64,000 nucleotides of DNA from Funiculus sociatus GB2-C1 (GTDB taxonomy: Bacteria; Cyanobacteriota; Cyanobacteriia; Cyanobacteriales; FACHB-T130). Below are positions 32,854 through 41,558 of the stretch, piece by piece. Location: NCBI RefSeq assembly GCF_039962115.1, contig NZ_JAMPKJ010000006.1, positions 1-64,000 of the forward strand, written 5' to 3'. Position 1 is the stretch's first letter. Each line of letters starts with the position of its first letter. Made by a program: the position numbers and the translations under genes. Below the pieces are notes generated by a model that was not told the origin of the DNA, searched no databases, and saw nothing but the letters and a program-made list of their open reading frames with translations.

Positions 32854-34071
32854 ATGGACATTCTCGAAAGCGTCAAAATGGCAGCCACAACGCTAGTGGC
32901 AAACAAACTGCGTAGTAGTCTCACCATGTTGGGCATTATGATTGGTAATGCCTCAGTTATTGCGATGGTAGGGATTGGGCAGGGAGCGCAAAGGCTGGCA
33001 TCAGAACAATTTGAGGCACTTGGGCCAAACGTGCTGTTTGTGGTTCCCGGTTCTCAGGCAACTCGAAATACTACGTTAGAGGTGCCGAAAACCCTGGTAC
33101 TGGAAGATGCGAGAGCGATCGCTACCCAAGTGCCTTCTGTTAAAGAAGTCGCTCCCCAAATTAATACCAGACAATTAGTTACCTACCGCAACAAAAATAC
33201 TAACGCCACCATTCTTGGCACAACTTCCGATTATCTCTCAGTGAGAAGCTTTGATGTCGAAACCGGACGATTTATCACCGAGCAAGATATCAAGCGGAGT
33301 AACCAAGTTGTGATGCTGGGGCCTGAGTTGGCAAAAAAACTGTTTGATAACCAAAATCCCATTGGCGAACAACTGCGGATAAAAAATCTCAGCTTTCAGG
33401 TTGTTGGCATTATGAAACCTAAAGGCTCAGCGTTGGGAGATAATCCCGATGAAACCGTTTATGTGCCAATTACCACCGTAGCTAACCGCATCGTCGGACG
33501 GACATCACCTTATGGTTTGGAAATAACCGCCATTTCTCTTTCCGCCAAAGATGAAGATAGCACAGGGGCAGCTAAATTTCAGGTGGAAAATTTGCTGCGG
33601 TTACGGCACAAAATCAACGGAGAGGATGACTTTACCGTCAGAAGCCAAAAAGACTTGTTAACAATCGTCAATACGATTACCAGCGGATTGACACTGATGT
33701 TAGCAGCGATCGCAGCCATCTCCCTCTTTGTCGGCGGCATTGGCGTAATGAATATTATGCTTGTCTCCGTCACCGAACGCACCCAGGAAATCGGACTCCG
33801 CAAGGCTATCGGCGCACAAGAGCAAGATATCCTGATTCAATTTATCATCGAGGCAGTGATTCTCTCAGCAGCTGGTGGCTTATTCGGTACTATGCTGGGT
33901 GTCGGGGGAATTTCGCTTGTCAGCGCCTTTTCTCCTTTGAAAGCCAGCATTTCACCTGTAGCTGTTATCGTTGCTGTCAGTGTTTCCGGTGGGATCGGTT
34001 TATTTTTTGGTGTCGTCCCCGCACGACGAGCAGCTAAACTCGATCCAATTGTAGCTTTGCGAAGCGCTTAA
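32854..34071 (+). CDS. ABC transporter permease, MacB type
   Basis: Permease of the MacB/FtsX superfamily, 405 residues. The N-terminal MacB_PCD pattern is clear: ANKLRSSLTMLGIMIGNASVIAMVGIGQGAQ, helix 1, then a large periplasmic domain (~45-270), then three helices at the C-terminus with VGGIGVMNIMLVSVTERTQEIGLRKAIGA and the closing PARRAAKLDPIVALR. These proteins transmit ATP-driven movement across the membrane and do not move substrate through themselves. Starts 49 bases after the adaptor gene. The ATPase is a separate polypeptide, unlike E. coli MacB. Confidence 0.93.
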   Translation: MDILESVKMAATTLVANKLRSSLTMLGIMIGNASVIAMVGIGQGAQRLASEQFEALGPNVLFVVPGSQATRNTTLEVPKTLVLEDARAIATQVPSVKEVAPQINTRQLVTYRNKNTNATILGTTSDYLSVRSFDVETGRFITEQDIKRSNQVVMLGPELAKKLFDNQNPIGEQLRIKNLSFQVVGIMKPKGSALGDNPDETVYVPITTVANRIVGRTSPYGLEITAISLSAKDEDSTGAAKFQVENLLRLRHKINGEDDFTVRSQKDLLTIVNTITSGLTLMLAAIAAISLFVGGIGVMNIMLVSVTERTQEIGLRKAIGAQEQDILIQFIIEAVILSAAGGLFGTMLGVGGISLVSAFSPLKASISPVAVIVAVSVSGGIGLFFGVVPARRAAKLDPIVALRSA

Positions 34072-34175
34072 AAAGTTTTGTAGGGGCGGTTCTAGAATAA
34101 GCTTGGCATCTCACCAAGATATTGACTAAACGCGCCCATTTTGAGTTTTGAGTCCTGAGTTTTACAGCTAAATAA

Positions 34176-34952
34176 ATGCAAGATATATACGGTTCTGATT
34201 CCTCACTCAGTCCTCAGTCTTCAGTCCTCAGCCCTTCAAAAAAACCAATTATTCAACTTGAGGATATTACCAAAGTCTACGGCATCGGTGACACAGAAGT
34301 TCGCGCCCTTGCTGGTGTTAGCTTAATCGTGGAAGAGGGCGAGTATTGCTCAATTATGGGCGCATCTGGTTCGGGCAAGTCCACAGCTATGAATATTATC
34401 GGCTGTCTCGACCAACCAACCGACGGATATTATTATTTAGATAACGTGAATGTGTCTCAACTGGGAGACTCGGAATTAGCTAAAATTCGCAATCGTAAAA
34501 TTGGATTTGTGTTCCAACAATTCCATCTTTTGCCTCAACTTTCGGCGTTAGAAAATGTCATGTTGCCGATGGTTTATGCTGGTATACCTAATGGCGAAAG
34601 AAGGCAAAGGGCAACAGAAGCTTTAACTCGCGTGGGTTTGCAGCATCGCCTGAATAATAAACCAAATCAACTTTCTGGGGGACAACAGCAGCGGGTAGCG
34701 ATCGCGCGTGCCATTGTCAACAATCCCGTCTTACTGCTTGCCGACGAACCCACGGGCGCTCTCGACTCCAAAACCACTGAAGAAGTGATGAACATCTTCA
34801 CCGAACTGAATTCCAGCGGTATCACTGTTGTGATGGTGACTCACGAACCAGAAGTAGCACGTCTCACTAAACGCATCGTCTGGTTCCGCGATGGAGAAGT
34901 TTTACACTCTCATCTGAAGCCAGAAGATATTGGTCAGGTAGCTGTTTCTTGA
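34176..34952 (+). CDS. ABC transporter ATP-binding protein (MacB/LolD type)
   Basis: ATPase subunit, 258 residues. Walker [10 protein letters not shown] (62-70), Q-loop [13 protein letters not shown], signature LSGGQQQR and Walker [12 protein letters not shown] are all intact, as is the H-loop VTHEP. It partners the permease at 32854-34071; gene order adaptor-permease-ATPase resembles DevBCA, but sequence type is MacAB. The first ~24 residues ([16 protein letters not shown]) are encoded by the CAGTCCTCAGTC-type intergenic repeat that also lies upstream (34147), so the N-terminus appears to have been captured from repeat DNA; no later start codon is available before the conserved domain. Confidence 0.93.
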   Translation: MQDIYGSDSSLSPQSSVLSPSKKPIIQLEDITKVYGIGDTEVRALAGVSLIVEEGEYCSIMGASGSGKSTAMNIIGCLDQPTDGYYYLDNVNVSQLGDSELAKIRNRKIGFVFQQFHLLPQLSALENVMLPMVYAGIPNGERRQRATEALTRVGLQHRLNNKPNQLSGGQQQRVAIARAIVNNPVLLLADEPTGALDSKTTEEVMNIFTELNSSGITVVMVTHEPEVARLTKRIVWFRDGEVLHSHLKPEDIGQVAVS

Positions 34953-34961
34953 TTGGTTAAA

Positions 34962-35021
34962 TTGTAGGTTGGGTTGAGGAACGAAACCCGACAGGCATAA
35001 GCATTTGTTGGGTTTCTTTCC
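34962..35021. repeat. Dispersed GTTGGGTTTC repeat
   Basis: TTGTAGGTTGGGTT, then GAACGAAACCCGACAGGC, then TTTGTTGGGTTTCTTTCC: same order of blocks as 10697-10757, where AACCCAAC and GTTGGGTT can pair. Located between the convergent ATPase and PATAN genes and a possible terminator. Confidence 0.5.
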
Positions 35022-35100
35022 TACGTAAGGTTGGTATTTTTAACTTTAAATAAAGAAACCTGGTTTCTTTGCTTCCTTAATTTAGTTAGTTGCTAGATTT

Positions 35101-35958
35101 TTAAACTTTACTGCGTAGGAAACTCACCAAATTTTGCAGAAACGACTGACTGACGCTTCCCTTGCTGACAGACTCCTGTATTAGTTGTGGTACAGCTACT
35201 ACGGAATTATCCTTGAACTGTGCGGGAGATGGGGCAATCAGCGGCACTTCTTCTGCTAGGCTGAGGACGCTTAAGCGAAAGGCAGCTTGCTGCACTTTCT
35301 CCACAGGTAGCCGGAGTTGCTGCGCGATCGCTTCTAGGGAAACAGTCCCTTTGGCAAACTCCCATACTTGCCACTCAAGGGCATCTAGCCGGAAGCGCGG
35401 TTGTCCTGTAATTACGCTTGTCAAGCCAGAAGTAGGGGCAGGTAGTTTATCTTTAAGCGCCGTCCAGTCTCGTAGCGCCCGCAAACTCATCAGGGTTGCT
35501 TCTGTTGCTGGTACGCTCAAACCTGTCATTTCTGCTAAGGGCAAAGGAACTTTGGTTTGAAATTCAAACTGACCATCCTGTAGCTGGAACAATGCACACA
35601 CTCGCCGCAATACCTGGCTTTTGAACAGCACTTTCAGTTGTTCTGCTTCCAGAAGTCCGTGAGATTTCAGGCATAGCCCCATCGGTGTTTTATTCGAGAA
35701 AACCTGAGCGAGTCGGGAGACAACGCGATCGCTCAACCAACCCCGCTGGGAAATCATTGAGAGTAAACCTTTTTGATCCAGGCTTGCAGCAGCCGCTACA
35801 ATGCGCCCTTCATGCACCCAGATATAGTGGGATTGCGAATTTCGGTTCCGATCTACACTTAAACCATTAATCGTCAACAATCCCGTCTTGTGTCCTTGAT
35901 CGAGGAACTGAAAAAGTTCAGGCAAGGAAAATTCTGCTAAATAACCAGTAACCGCCAT
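35101..35958 (-). CDS. PATAN (DUF4388) domain protein
   Basis: A 285-residue protein opening with a PATAN/DUF4388 domain (TGYLAEFSLPELFQFLDQGHKTGLLTING, then HYIWVHEGRIVAAAASLDQKGL), the domain at the N-terminus of PatA and of response regulators that act on type IV pilus motors in cyanobacteria. After ~130 residues there is a linker, then a helical region like a winged helix (LEWQVWEFAKGTVSLEAIAQQLRLPVEKVQQAAFRLSVLSLAEEV). No receiver domain, so it is probably an adaptor. It is beside two small GTPase genes and a roadblock gene. Confidence 0.85.
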   Translation of the reverse strand: MAVTGYLAEFSLPELFQFLDQGHKTGLLTINGLSVDRNRNSQSHYIWVHEGRIVAAAASLDQKGLLSMISQRGWLSDRVVSRLAQVFSNKTPMGLCLKSHGLLEAEQLKVLFKSQVLRRVCALFQLQDGQFEFQTKVPLPLAEMTGLSVPATEATLMSLRALRDWTALKDKLPAPTSGLTSVITGQPRFRLDALEWQVWEFAKGTVSLEAIAQQLRLPVEKVQQAAFRLSVLSLAEEVPLIAPSPAQFKDNSVVAVPQLIQESVSKGSVSQSFLQNLVSFLRSKV

Positions 35959-36171
35959 AGTTTTCCTATTTCAGCAGACCGTTTAAATACCAGCTTGAGC
36001 GCCTTCTACTGCGGGTATTAGCTTAAATAATAGTTAAATCTCTGAACCATATTTATCAAACTATACTTTTCGTTACATTTTCCCTTATGAGTAGTATAAA
36101 AAAGTTAATAAAATAGTTTTTTATTTGACTTATTGAAATACTAGTAATTAAATTCTTACTTTTAATGCAGT

Positions 36172-36714
36172 TTATCGAACAGCCGAGTCGTAAATTAAGT
36201 GCTGGAGCAGAATCAACAAAGCCTGAATTACCGAACTTTTTTGGGTTGCATCCACAGACACCATAGGCGGTCGATCTTTGTGATTAATGTATCCCAGAGC
36301 GATCGCTACATCCTCCTCTTGCCAAGCTCCGGGACAGTCCATATGAGTTAAACCAATCAGCATGGGGATTTGCACCCGCGCTTTCATGAAAGCTAGAAGC
36401 CGACGAGCCGCCCGAAAATCGCTAGGACGATGAGCGTCTACCAGCAGGATGTAAGCATGGGATCTGCGAATTAACAAATCCCACATAAAATCAAATCTTG
36501 CCTGACCAGGCGTACCATAAAGGTGCAAAACCATATCAGAACCAAAGTTCAGCCGACCAAAATCTAAAGCAACCGTCGTTTTTTCTTTGAGATCGCCTGT
36601 TTCATCGGTGACTTGACGATCAGTGTCTACCACTTCAATTTCACTCACACTACGAACGAAGGTTGACTTTCCCGCCCCGAACGTTCCTGTCACAACCAAG
36701 CGCATGATTTCCAT
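36172..36714 (-). CDS. Small GTPase, MglA/Srprb-like (A)
   Basis: Ras-like GTPase of 180 residues. P-loop GTFGAGKST (10-18), switch region with TDRQVTDETGDLKEKTTVALDFGRLNFG, G3 LYGTPGQARFDFMWD (Gln present after Gly) and G4 position GLTHMD in place of NKxD. This set, including LDFGR and YGTPGQ, is that of the bacterial Srprb/MglA-related COG2229 group. ATG 36714 is chosen to match its paralogue; the TTG at 36717 is possible. MglA-type GTPases act with roadblock proteins, and one is encoded nearby at 38095-38466. Divergent from GTPase B with 700 bases between. Confidence 0.9.
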   Translation of the reverse strand: MEIMRLVVTGTFGAGKSTFVRSVSEIEVVDTDRQVTDETGDLKEKTTVALDFGRLNFGSDMVLHLYGTPGQARFDFMWDLLIRRSHAYILLVDAHRPSDFRAARRLLAFMKARVQIPMLIGLTHMDCPGAWQEEDVAIALGYINHKDRPPMVSVDATQKSSVIQALLILLQHLIYDSAVR

Positions 36715-37417
36715 CAATTTTTACCCTGTAAAAAACCAAGTTTTAGATAAAAGAATTATTGCAGTTATGCTTAATCAAAGATTTGCCTGGTTGCTGTGGT
36801 AGATAGCAATCTAAAGAAATCGTTGAGAAAAAGGTTATTACGGGGATTACTTATACAATCAAGTACCATTAGCCCCAAAGTAATTTGTTGAACTTTCGAC
36901 AGAGAAAGTCCAAGTTGCTCTTGCGATCGCTACTCTGGAAACCTCACCCCTTCTACGATTTTAGATTTACCACTCAAAGTTATCTAACCGTAGATTGGAC
37001 TTTTCTACAACTATTTTAGACAGTACCAACGTGAGCTAGGTAGCTTATCTACCAATGATGCCCAGTCTCGCTAGCTCCATAATTTCCATTGCTGATATGT
37101 ATTGCATCAGTATTAAATGGTGATTTGTTAAATAACTCTATCTAAAGAGGTATGACTTTTGTTTGAGGATGCTATTCAGCTTTTCTGTCTTCAGACTGTT
37201 TTAGGAGATGATAACAATTAATTATCTATATAGTGTTAGATTAATAAATAGTTACGAAATGTTAAGCAAGGCAGGTGGCAGAACAAGGAAGACTTCCAAA
37301 AGCAGAAAATCACATCACTAATTTTAGAAAAATCTATCAAATAGCCTTGCCTGTAATGGTCTAGCAATCAGCTGTGCCAGTGGTAATAACAAAATTTAGT
37401 TTTTTTGGGAGAGTCGA
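36715..37417. other. Divergent intergenic region between GTPase paralogues
   Basis: About 700 bases, A+T rich, without a supported gene, repeat copy or clear palindrome. The length is unusual for this window and may hold separate regulated promoters for the two GTPase genes; no binding site can be named. Confidence 0.4.
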
Positions 37418-37984
37418 ATGGAATTAATGCGCTTGATTGTGACAGGGACTGTGGGTGCAGGGAAATCCACCTTAGTACGTTCGGTCAGTGAAATAGAAGT
37501 GGTAGACACCGATCGCCAAACCACAGATAAAACATCAGTTAAAGAAAAAACTACAATTGCCCTCGACTTTGGAAGGCTAAACTTTGGCCCTGACATGGCG
37601 GTGCATCTGTATGGCACCCCTGGCCATGCGAGATTTGATTTTATGTGGGATCTCTTGATTCAGAGAGCGCACGCTTATATTTTGCTAGTAGCTGCTGATA
37701 GACCAGGCGATTTCCGCCAAGCTCGTCAGCTTTTGGCTTTCATGGAGCAGCGGGTGCAAATCCCGGTAGTAATTGGTCTAACCCATACAGACTGCCCCGG
37801 AGCTTGGTCTAAGAAGGATGTAGCGATCGCTCTGGGATACGCCAATAAGATAAAACGTCCTCCCATCGTCATTGTAAATCCAGCCGAAAAAGCTTCTGTA
37901 GTTAAAGCTTTGATTACTTTGGTAAATCAGTTCAATTCCAAAAAATCAGCAGCTTTCTCCCAGAAAAGAGACAAAGCGGCTTGA
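37418..37984 (+). CDS. Small GTPase, MglA/Srprb-like (B)
   Basis: A 188-residue paralogue of GTPase A, with near-identical motifs: P-loop GTVGAGKST (10-18), TDRQTTDKTSVKEKTTIALDFGRLNFG, G4 position GLTHTD. The striking difference is G3: LYGTPGHARFDFMWD, with His where A has Gln (the position of Ras Gln61), so hydrolysis or GAP sensitivity may differ. The C-terminus is extended by a basic tail (KKSAAFSQKRDKAA). ATG 37418 has GGGAGAG at 37407-37413. Oppositely oriented to GTPase A; the pair probably arose by an inverted duplication. Confidence 0.9.
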   Translation: MELMRLIVTGTVGAGKSTLVRSVSEIEVVDTDRQTTDKTSVKEKTTIALDFGRLNFGPDMAVHLYGTPGHARFDFMWDLLIQRAHAYILLVAADRPGDFRQARQLLAFMEQRVQIPVVIGLTHTDCPGAWSKKDVAIALGYANKIKRPPIVIVNPAEKASVVKALITLVNQFNSKKSAAFSQKRDKAA

Positions 37985-38094
37985 GGATGAATTGCGCCGC
38001 GATCGCCAACAAATTGCTAAAGTTTAAAAAGCTTATTAGTTAAAGTGGCAAGGAATTAATCATCCAAAAATTAACCCTGAACAAATAGCTATGC

Positions 38095-38466
38095 TTAAAG
38101 CAAAGCCATCTTTAGTTCAGCCGTCAGACGCTTAATTTCAAGCATTAATACCCCCTGTTTAGCAGACCTACTCGCCAAGACCAGTAAGACCGCCTCAGAG
38201 CCACAGCTGGTGAGAATACCAAAGCCATTGCTGCCTTCTACATAAATGCGGTCGAGGATACCTCTGGATAACTCAGTGCCAATGCGTTCGCCTAAAGACA
38301 GCATAGTAGCGGACATGGCAGAAACTCGTTCTTCGTCCATCTCACCCGGTAAGCTGGAAGCTAGGGGTAGACCGTCGGGAGAGACAAGTGCGGCACCTTG
38401 AACGTCACTGGTAGCACTGACAAAATTTTGGAGAATGCTTTCAAGCTTAGCGGTATTAATTGCCAT
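38095..38466 (-). CDS. Roadblock/LC7 domain protein (MglB-like)
   Basis: A single roadblock/LC7 domain of 123 residues. Visible features: N-terminal helix (TAKLESILQNFVSATSDVQGAALVSPDGLPLASSLP), central ERVSAMSATMLSLGERIGTELSRG, strands LDRIYVEGSNGFGILTSCGSEAVLLVLASRSAKQGVLMLEIKRL. Proteins of this fold dimerise and act as GAPs or exchange factors for MglA-type GTPases; two such GTPases are encoded within 2.3 kb. ATG 38466, with GAGG upstream. The downstream gene of the same strand is none; the pentapeptide gene lies upstream. Confidence 0.92.
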   Translation of the reverse strand: MAINTAKLESILQNFVSATSDVQGAALVSPDGLPLASSLPGEMDEERVSAMSATMLSLGERIGTELSRGILDRIYVEGSNGFGILTSCGSEAVLLVLASRSAKQGVLMLEIKRLTAELKMALL

Positions 38467-38548
38467 TGTCGTACCTCGTTAATTGCGATCGAGAAAAGAT
38501 TTTTGTTGTGATCAGTTGAGGAATTCTCAAATAGAGCGATCGCATCCT

Positions 38549-39631
38549 TTAATAAGGAGTCAAAACTCCAGCGCGATCGCCTGGAGCATCCCCAAAGACT
38601 GCTCCTCGCCTGATCAAATCAACTTTCATCTCCCTCGAAATTCCCATATTCGTTGCGAACTGAGCATTTTCTACCTTCGCACCCCTCAACTCAGTCCCCC
38701 TCAAATCAGTACCGCTCAAATTAGCACCGCTCAAATTAGCACCGCTCAAATTAGCACCGTTCAAGTTAGCACCGCTCAAATTAGTACCGCTCAGGTTGGC
38801 AAGACTTAAGTCAGTACGGATCAAGTCAGCCAGACTCAGATTGACACCGCTCAAGTTAGAACTGCTCAGGTTGGCAAGACTCAAGTCAGCACGCATCAAA
38901 TCAGCAAGAGCCAGATTTGCACGAATCATACTGGCACCCCCCAGGTCAGCACCGCTTAAATCGATACCCTTGAGATTGCTACCGCTTAAGTAAGCACTTC
39001 TCAGGTCAGCACCACTCAAGTCAGCACCACTCAGATAGGCACGAATTAAGTCAGCACGGATCAGGTTCGCACCGCCCAAGTAGGCACGGATTAGGTTAGC
39101 ACCCCTGAGTCTGGCATTGCTCAGGTCAGCGCTGCCCAAATTAGCGCCCCTGAGTTTAGCATCGCTGAGATCCGCACTACCCAAATTAGCATCGCTCAGG
39201 TCACTTCCTCTCAGGTCAGCACTACTCAAATTAGCATCACTGAGATCCGCACCCCCCACGTTGGCATCACTCAGGTTCGCATCGCCCAGATCCGCACCCC
39301 TGAGATTAGCACCCCTGAGATTGGAACCCCTAAGACTTGCATACTTCAGGTCAGTTCCTCTCAGGTCGGCACCCCGCAAATCGGTTCCCCGCAAATCGGT
39401 TCCCCGCAAGTCGGCACCCCAAAGAGCAGCACCCTTTAGGTCAGTTCCCCGCAAGTCGGCACCCCTGAGATTACCACCCCGCAAGTCGGCACCTCTCAGG
39501 TCTGCCTCAGCAAAATCTTCAGTAAGATTTAGACCAGCAATTGTCGCCAGTTGATCGAGATTGTCGGTTTGTGCTTCTACAATACGCTGGATCAGGACTT
39601 GAAGTTCCTGAACAGATGTTTCATCAGTCAT
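38549..39631 (-). CDS. Long pentapeptide-repeat protein
   Basis: A 360-residue protein. Residues 1-42 are a non-repeat helical head (TSVQELQVLIQRIVEAQTDNLDQLATIAG). From ~43 to ~325 there are roughly 56 tandem A(D/N)LxG-type pentads forming a right-handed quadrilateral beta-helix. The C-terminal cap is NAQFATNMGISREMKVDLIRRGAVFGDAPGDRA, common in cyanobacterial pentapeptide proteins. No signal peptide, so cytosolic. ATG 39631 has AGGAGG upstream. It sits 82 bases upstream of the roadblock gene on the same strand and may be cotranscribed. Plus-strand frames rich in Arg/Leu/Ser across it are artefacts of the repeats. Confidence 0.92.
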   Translation of the reverse strand: MTDETSVQELQVLIQRIVEAQTDNLDQLATIAGLNLTEDFAEADLRGADLRGGNLRGADLRGTDLKGAALWGADLRGTDLRGTDLRGADLRGTDLKYASLRGSNLRGANLRGADLGDANLSDANVGGADLSDANLSSADLRGSDLSDANLGSADLSDAKLRGANLGSADLSNARLRGANLIRAYLGGANLIRADLIRAYLSGADLSGADLRSAYLSGSNLKGIDLSGADLGGASMIRANLALADLMRADLSLANLSSSNLSGVNLSLADLIRTDLSLANLSGTNLSGANLNGANLSGANLSGANLSGTDLRGTELRGAKVENAQFATNMGISREMKVDLIRRGAVFGDAPGDRAGVLTPY

Positions 39632-39658
39632 CAAATTCCTCCTTGGAAACCCCCGCCT

Positions 39659-40471
39659 TTATACGCGGGGAGGGATAGGAGCGGGGAGGATGTCAAAATG
39701 CAATTCTTGCCGACTCAGGTAGGGCTTTAATTTTGGTTCCAACACCCGCAGGACAATCAGCCTTTCCAAAACTGCCCTCTTATTGCGGCTAATGTCTGGG
39801 GGCCATAACCCTTGTGCGTCAGTCAAATGTACATCTCGCTTGGAAACTTCAAAAGTTGCTTCTACACGAGTAGGCACTTTCACATTCAATGTTGCCAGCT
39901 TTATATTCTCGATTTTGCCTTTCAAAACTGGCTCACCCATATCTTCTTCAAAGATCCAGGTGGGATTCTCCTCGAAAGCTGTTGTCGTTATCTGACAGGT
40001 GGTTGCTCCTAACTTCTCTGTTCTGCGCGTTGGTGTACCGAACCCCCTAACTCCAGCTTTACTCCCATTCAAAGAAGGTAGTAGATTGCTCCAAGAAACT
40101 TCTTGACGCTGTTGCTCGTTACTTTTTTCCGGCTTTTGCTTTTCTTCTGAAAGGATAAGCTCAATTGAACCAATTAACTGCCGGGATTCATAGGGAAGTT
40201 CACCATTTTCCAGTTTTAGCTTTAGTTCTCCACTTTTGATGCCAAACTTGATGCGACCGCCCATCAGGGGTAGCCACTGCTCGTTAAACTTGATGGTTAA
40301 GTGCAAATCAATCTGCTCGATGTCATTTTGTTGTGCCTGAGAATCAAAAGTTAGGACTAGAGGCTGGATTGGTTGCTCTAGTAGAACTGGAGTTCCTAGC
40401 AATTTCATATACAAGCAGCCTGGACATCGATTCTCAGGCTCTGGTTGAGGCAGTGTGGGGAATTGAGACAT
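39659..40471 (-). CDS. Hypothetical protein beside the pentapeptide gene
   Basis: I do not recognise this protein of 270 residues. It begins with a Pro-rich head and CPGCLYMKLLG, then strand-rich segments (IEQIDLHLTIKFNEQWLPLMGGRIKFGIKSGELKLKLENGELPY), a charged linker (~110-150) and ATLNVKVPTRVEATFEVSKRDVHLTD. No signal peptide or membrane helix. ATG 40471 or GTG 40477 may be the start. It is 27 bases upstream of the pentapeptide gene on the same strand and so probably in the same operon; a role in that cluster is inferred from position only. Confidence 0.65.
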   Translation of the reverse strand: MSQFPTLPQPEPENRCPGCLYMKLLGTPVLLEQPIQPLVLTFDSQAQQNDIEQIDLHLTIKFNEQWLPLMGGRIKFGIKSGELKLKLENGELPYESRQLIGSIELILSEEKQKPEKSNEQQRQEVSWSNLLPSLNGSKAGVRGFGTPTRRTEKLGATTCQITTTAFEENPTWIFEEDMGEPVLKGKIENIKLATLNVKVPTRVEATFEVSKRDVHLTDAQGLWPPDISRNKRAVLERLIVLRVLEPKLKPYLSRQELHFDILPAPIPPRV

Positions 40472-40801
40472 TACCACGGTAGAACTCTTCGTTCAAGCGG
40501 GTTGCCTATAACGCTATCATGACCCGGCGATTCGTAATCTCCGGAAAGTGGAACTTTTCCTTAAGTAATTACACATAATTAGAAGAATCGGTAGTTCAAC
40601 TCCTGCGCTTTTTGTCAAGTAACTACCCCAACCAAACTCGATTTCGATTACTCCTTATCCCCAGTCACCAATCCCCAGTTCCCAGTCCCCAGCCTCGCGA
40701 TCGCGCAAAAATCAGGAGTGTTTCGCACAACGGAAACACTCCTACTGTTCTCAAACCCTCTCCCAGCCTCAGCCTGGAAGAGTATCAATCTTCTGCATCG
40801 A
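40472..40801. other. Intergenic region with low-complexity repeat
   Basis: About 330 bases. CCCAGTCACCAATCCCCAGTTCCCAGTCCCCAG-like sequence near 40660-40695 is a copy of the short degenerate repeat also at 29830-29870. The carotenoid protein terminator (40704-40743) lies in this region. The remainder shows no gene. Confidence 0.5.
40704..40743 (-). terminator. Rho-independent terminator of the carotenoid protein gene
   Basis: AGGAGTGTTTC (40714-40724) pairs with GAAACACTCCT (40733-40743). On the minus strand the hairpin is followed by GATTTTTGCG, as expected for termination of transcripts from the gene that ends at 40802. Confidence 0.7.
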
Positions 40802-41332
40802 TTACAAACTTGCAGTCTTGCCAGTTTCCGCCTGAGAAGCAATGGGTTTCACATCGGTATAGCCCATATCACTTGCGATGGTACGGAACATCGAAATTTG
40901 CCCCTCGAAGTCCAGCCCTTCAATTTGTCCCATCAAATCGTTAATAGGTTGGCTTGCTTGGTAGTCAGCAGGCATATCTACCACGGTATTACCCATTTCC
41001 TGCGACCAAGTGTACCAAACCATTAACTGATTATTTTCTTTCAATGCTCCATAGGCGCGAGAATATTCTGTATCTTTGCGCTCAACAATTTCTCGCATGA
41101 TCGCCAGTTGCTTATCATCATCCAATTGCAAATAGTCTCCTAACAGCTTGGGAGCCAGTTCAGGATCTGTTCCTTGTGGAGCCGCTGGGGTGATAGAGTC
41201 TCCCATCTTTTTATAAACATAATAAAACCAAGCTAATTTATCGTCGGTGTTCAACGCTTCAAAAGCCTGAACCACTTTTTGTGTTTCATCTGAAAGAGCT
41301 TGAGTTTTTATGGTGTTTTCGTCTGGGATCAT
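40802..41332 (-). CDS. Helical carotenoid protein (OCP N-terminal domain)
   Basis: A 176-residue stand-alone homologue of the orange carotenoid protein N-terminal domain. It keeps the OCP_N pattern: VVQAFEALNTDDKLAWFYYVYKKMGDSITPAAP, DPELAPKLLGDYLQLDDDKQLAIMREIVERKDTEYSRAYGAL, NNQLMVWYTWSQEMGNTVVDMPADYQAS, and IEGLDFEGQISMFRTIASDMGYT. Such proteins bind a keto-carotenoid in the cytosol; different clades quench singlet oxygen or phycobilisome excitation. There is no C-terminal NTF2-like domain, so it is not light-switchable alone. The clade cannot be assigned here. The start ATG is 41332. Confidence 0.9.
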   Translation of the reverse strand: MIPDENTIKTQALSDETQKVVQAFEALNTDDKLAWFYYVYKKMGDSITPAAPQGTDPELAPKLLGDYLQLDDDKQLAIMREIVERKDTEYSRAYGALKENNQLMVWYTWSQEMGNTVVDMPADYQASQPINDLMGQIEGLDFEGQISMFRTIASDMGYTDVKPIASQAETGKTASL

Positions 41333-41558
41333 AAAAGCTATCCAAAAGTAAAGTTAGTATTTCCAGACTAGGAATATCAGACTTTGCAGCCCTTAGTCCC
41401 CCTCCAATAGAGAGAATTTTTGCTTCTTCGGTGACGCAGATTGGGTAACGGGTGAAGCGGGAGATTGAGGATCTATCCCAAGAGAGTCAAAGTAACGGGG
41501 ATCAATCCCTTAAAATCGATCTCGCAGATAAAAAAGTCTAAATAAATAGGAGTTCCTT

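Noticed and set aside
31221..34952. Naming the exporter DevBCA because of gene order
   Set aside because: The permease has MacB/FtsX-type sequence, not DevC type; order alone is not enough.
38796..39554. Plus-strand frames rich in Arg, Leu and Ser opposite the pentapeptide gene
   Set aside because: They are mirror images of the regular repeat codons on the minus strand; the minus-strand product has a full family pattern, cap and ribosome site. The same applies at 46035-46949.
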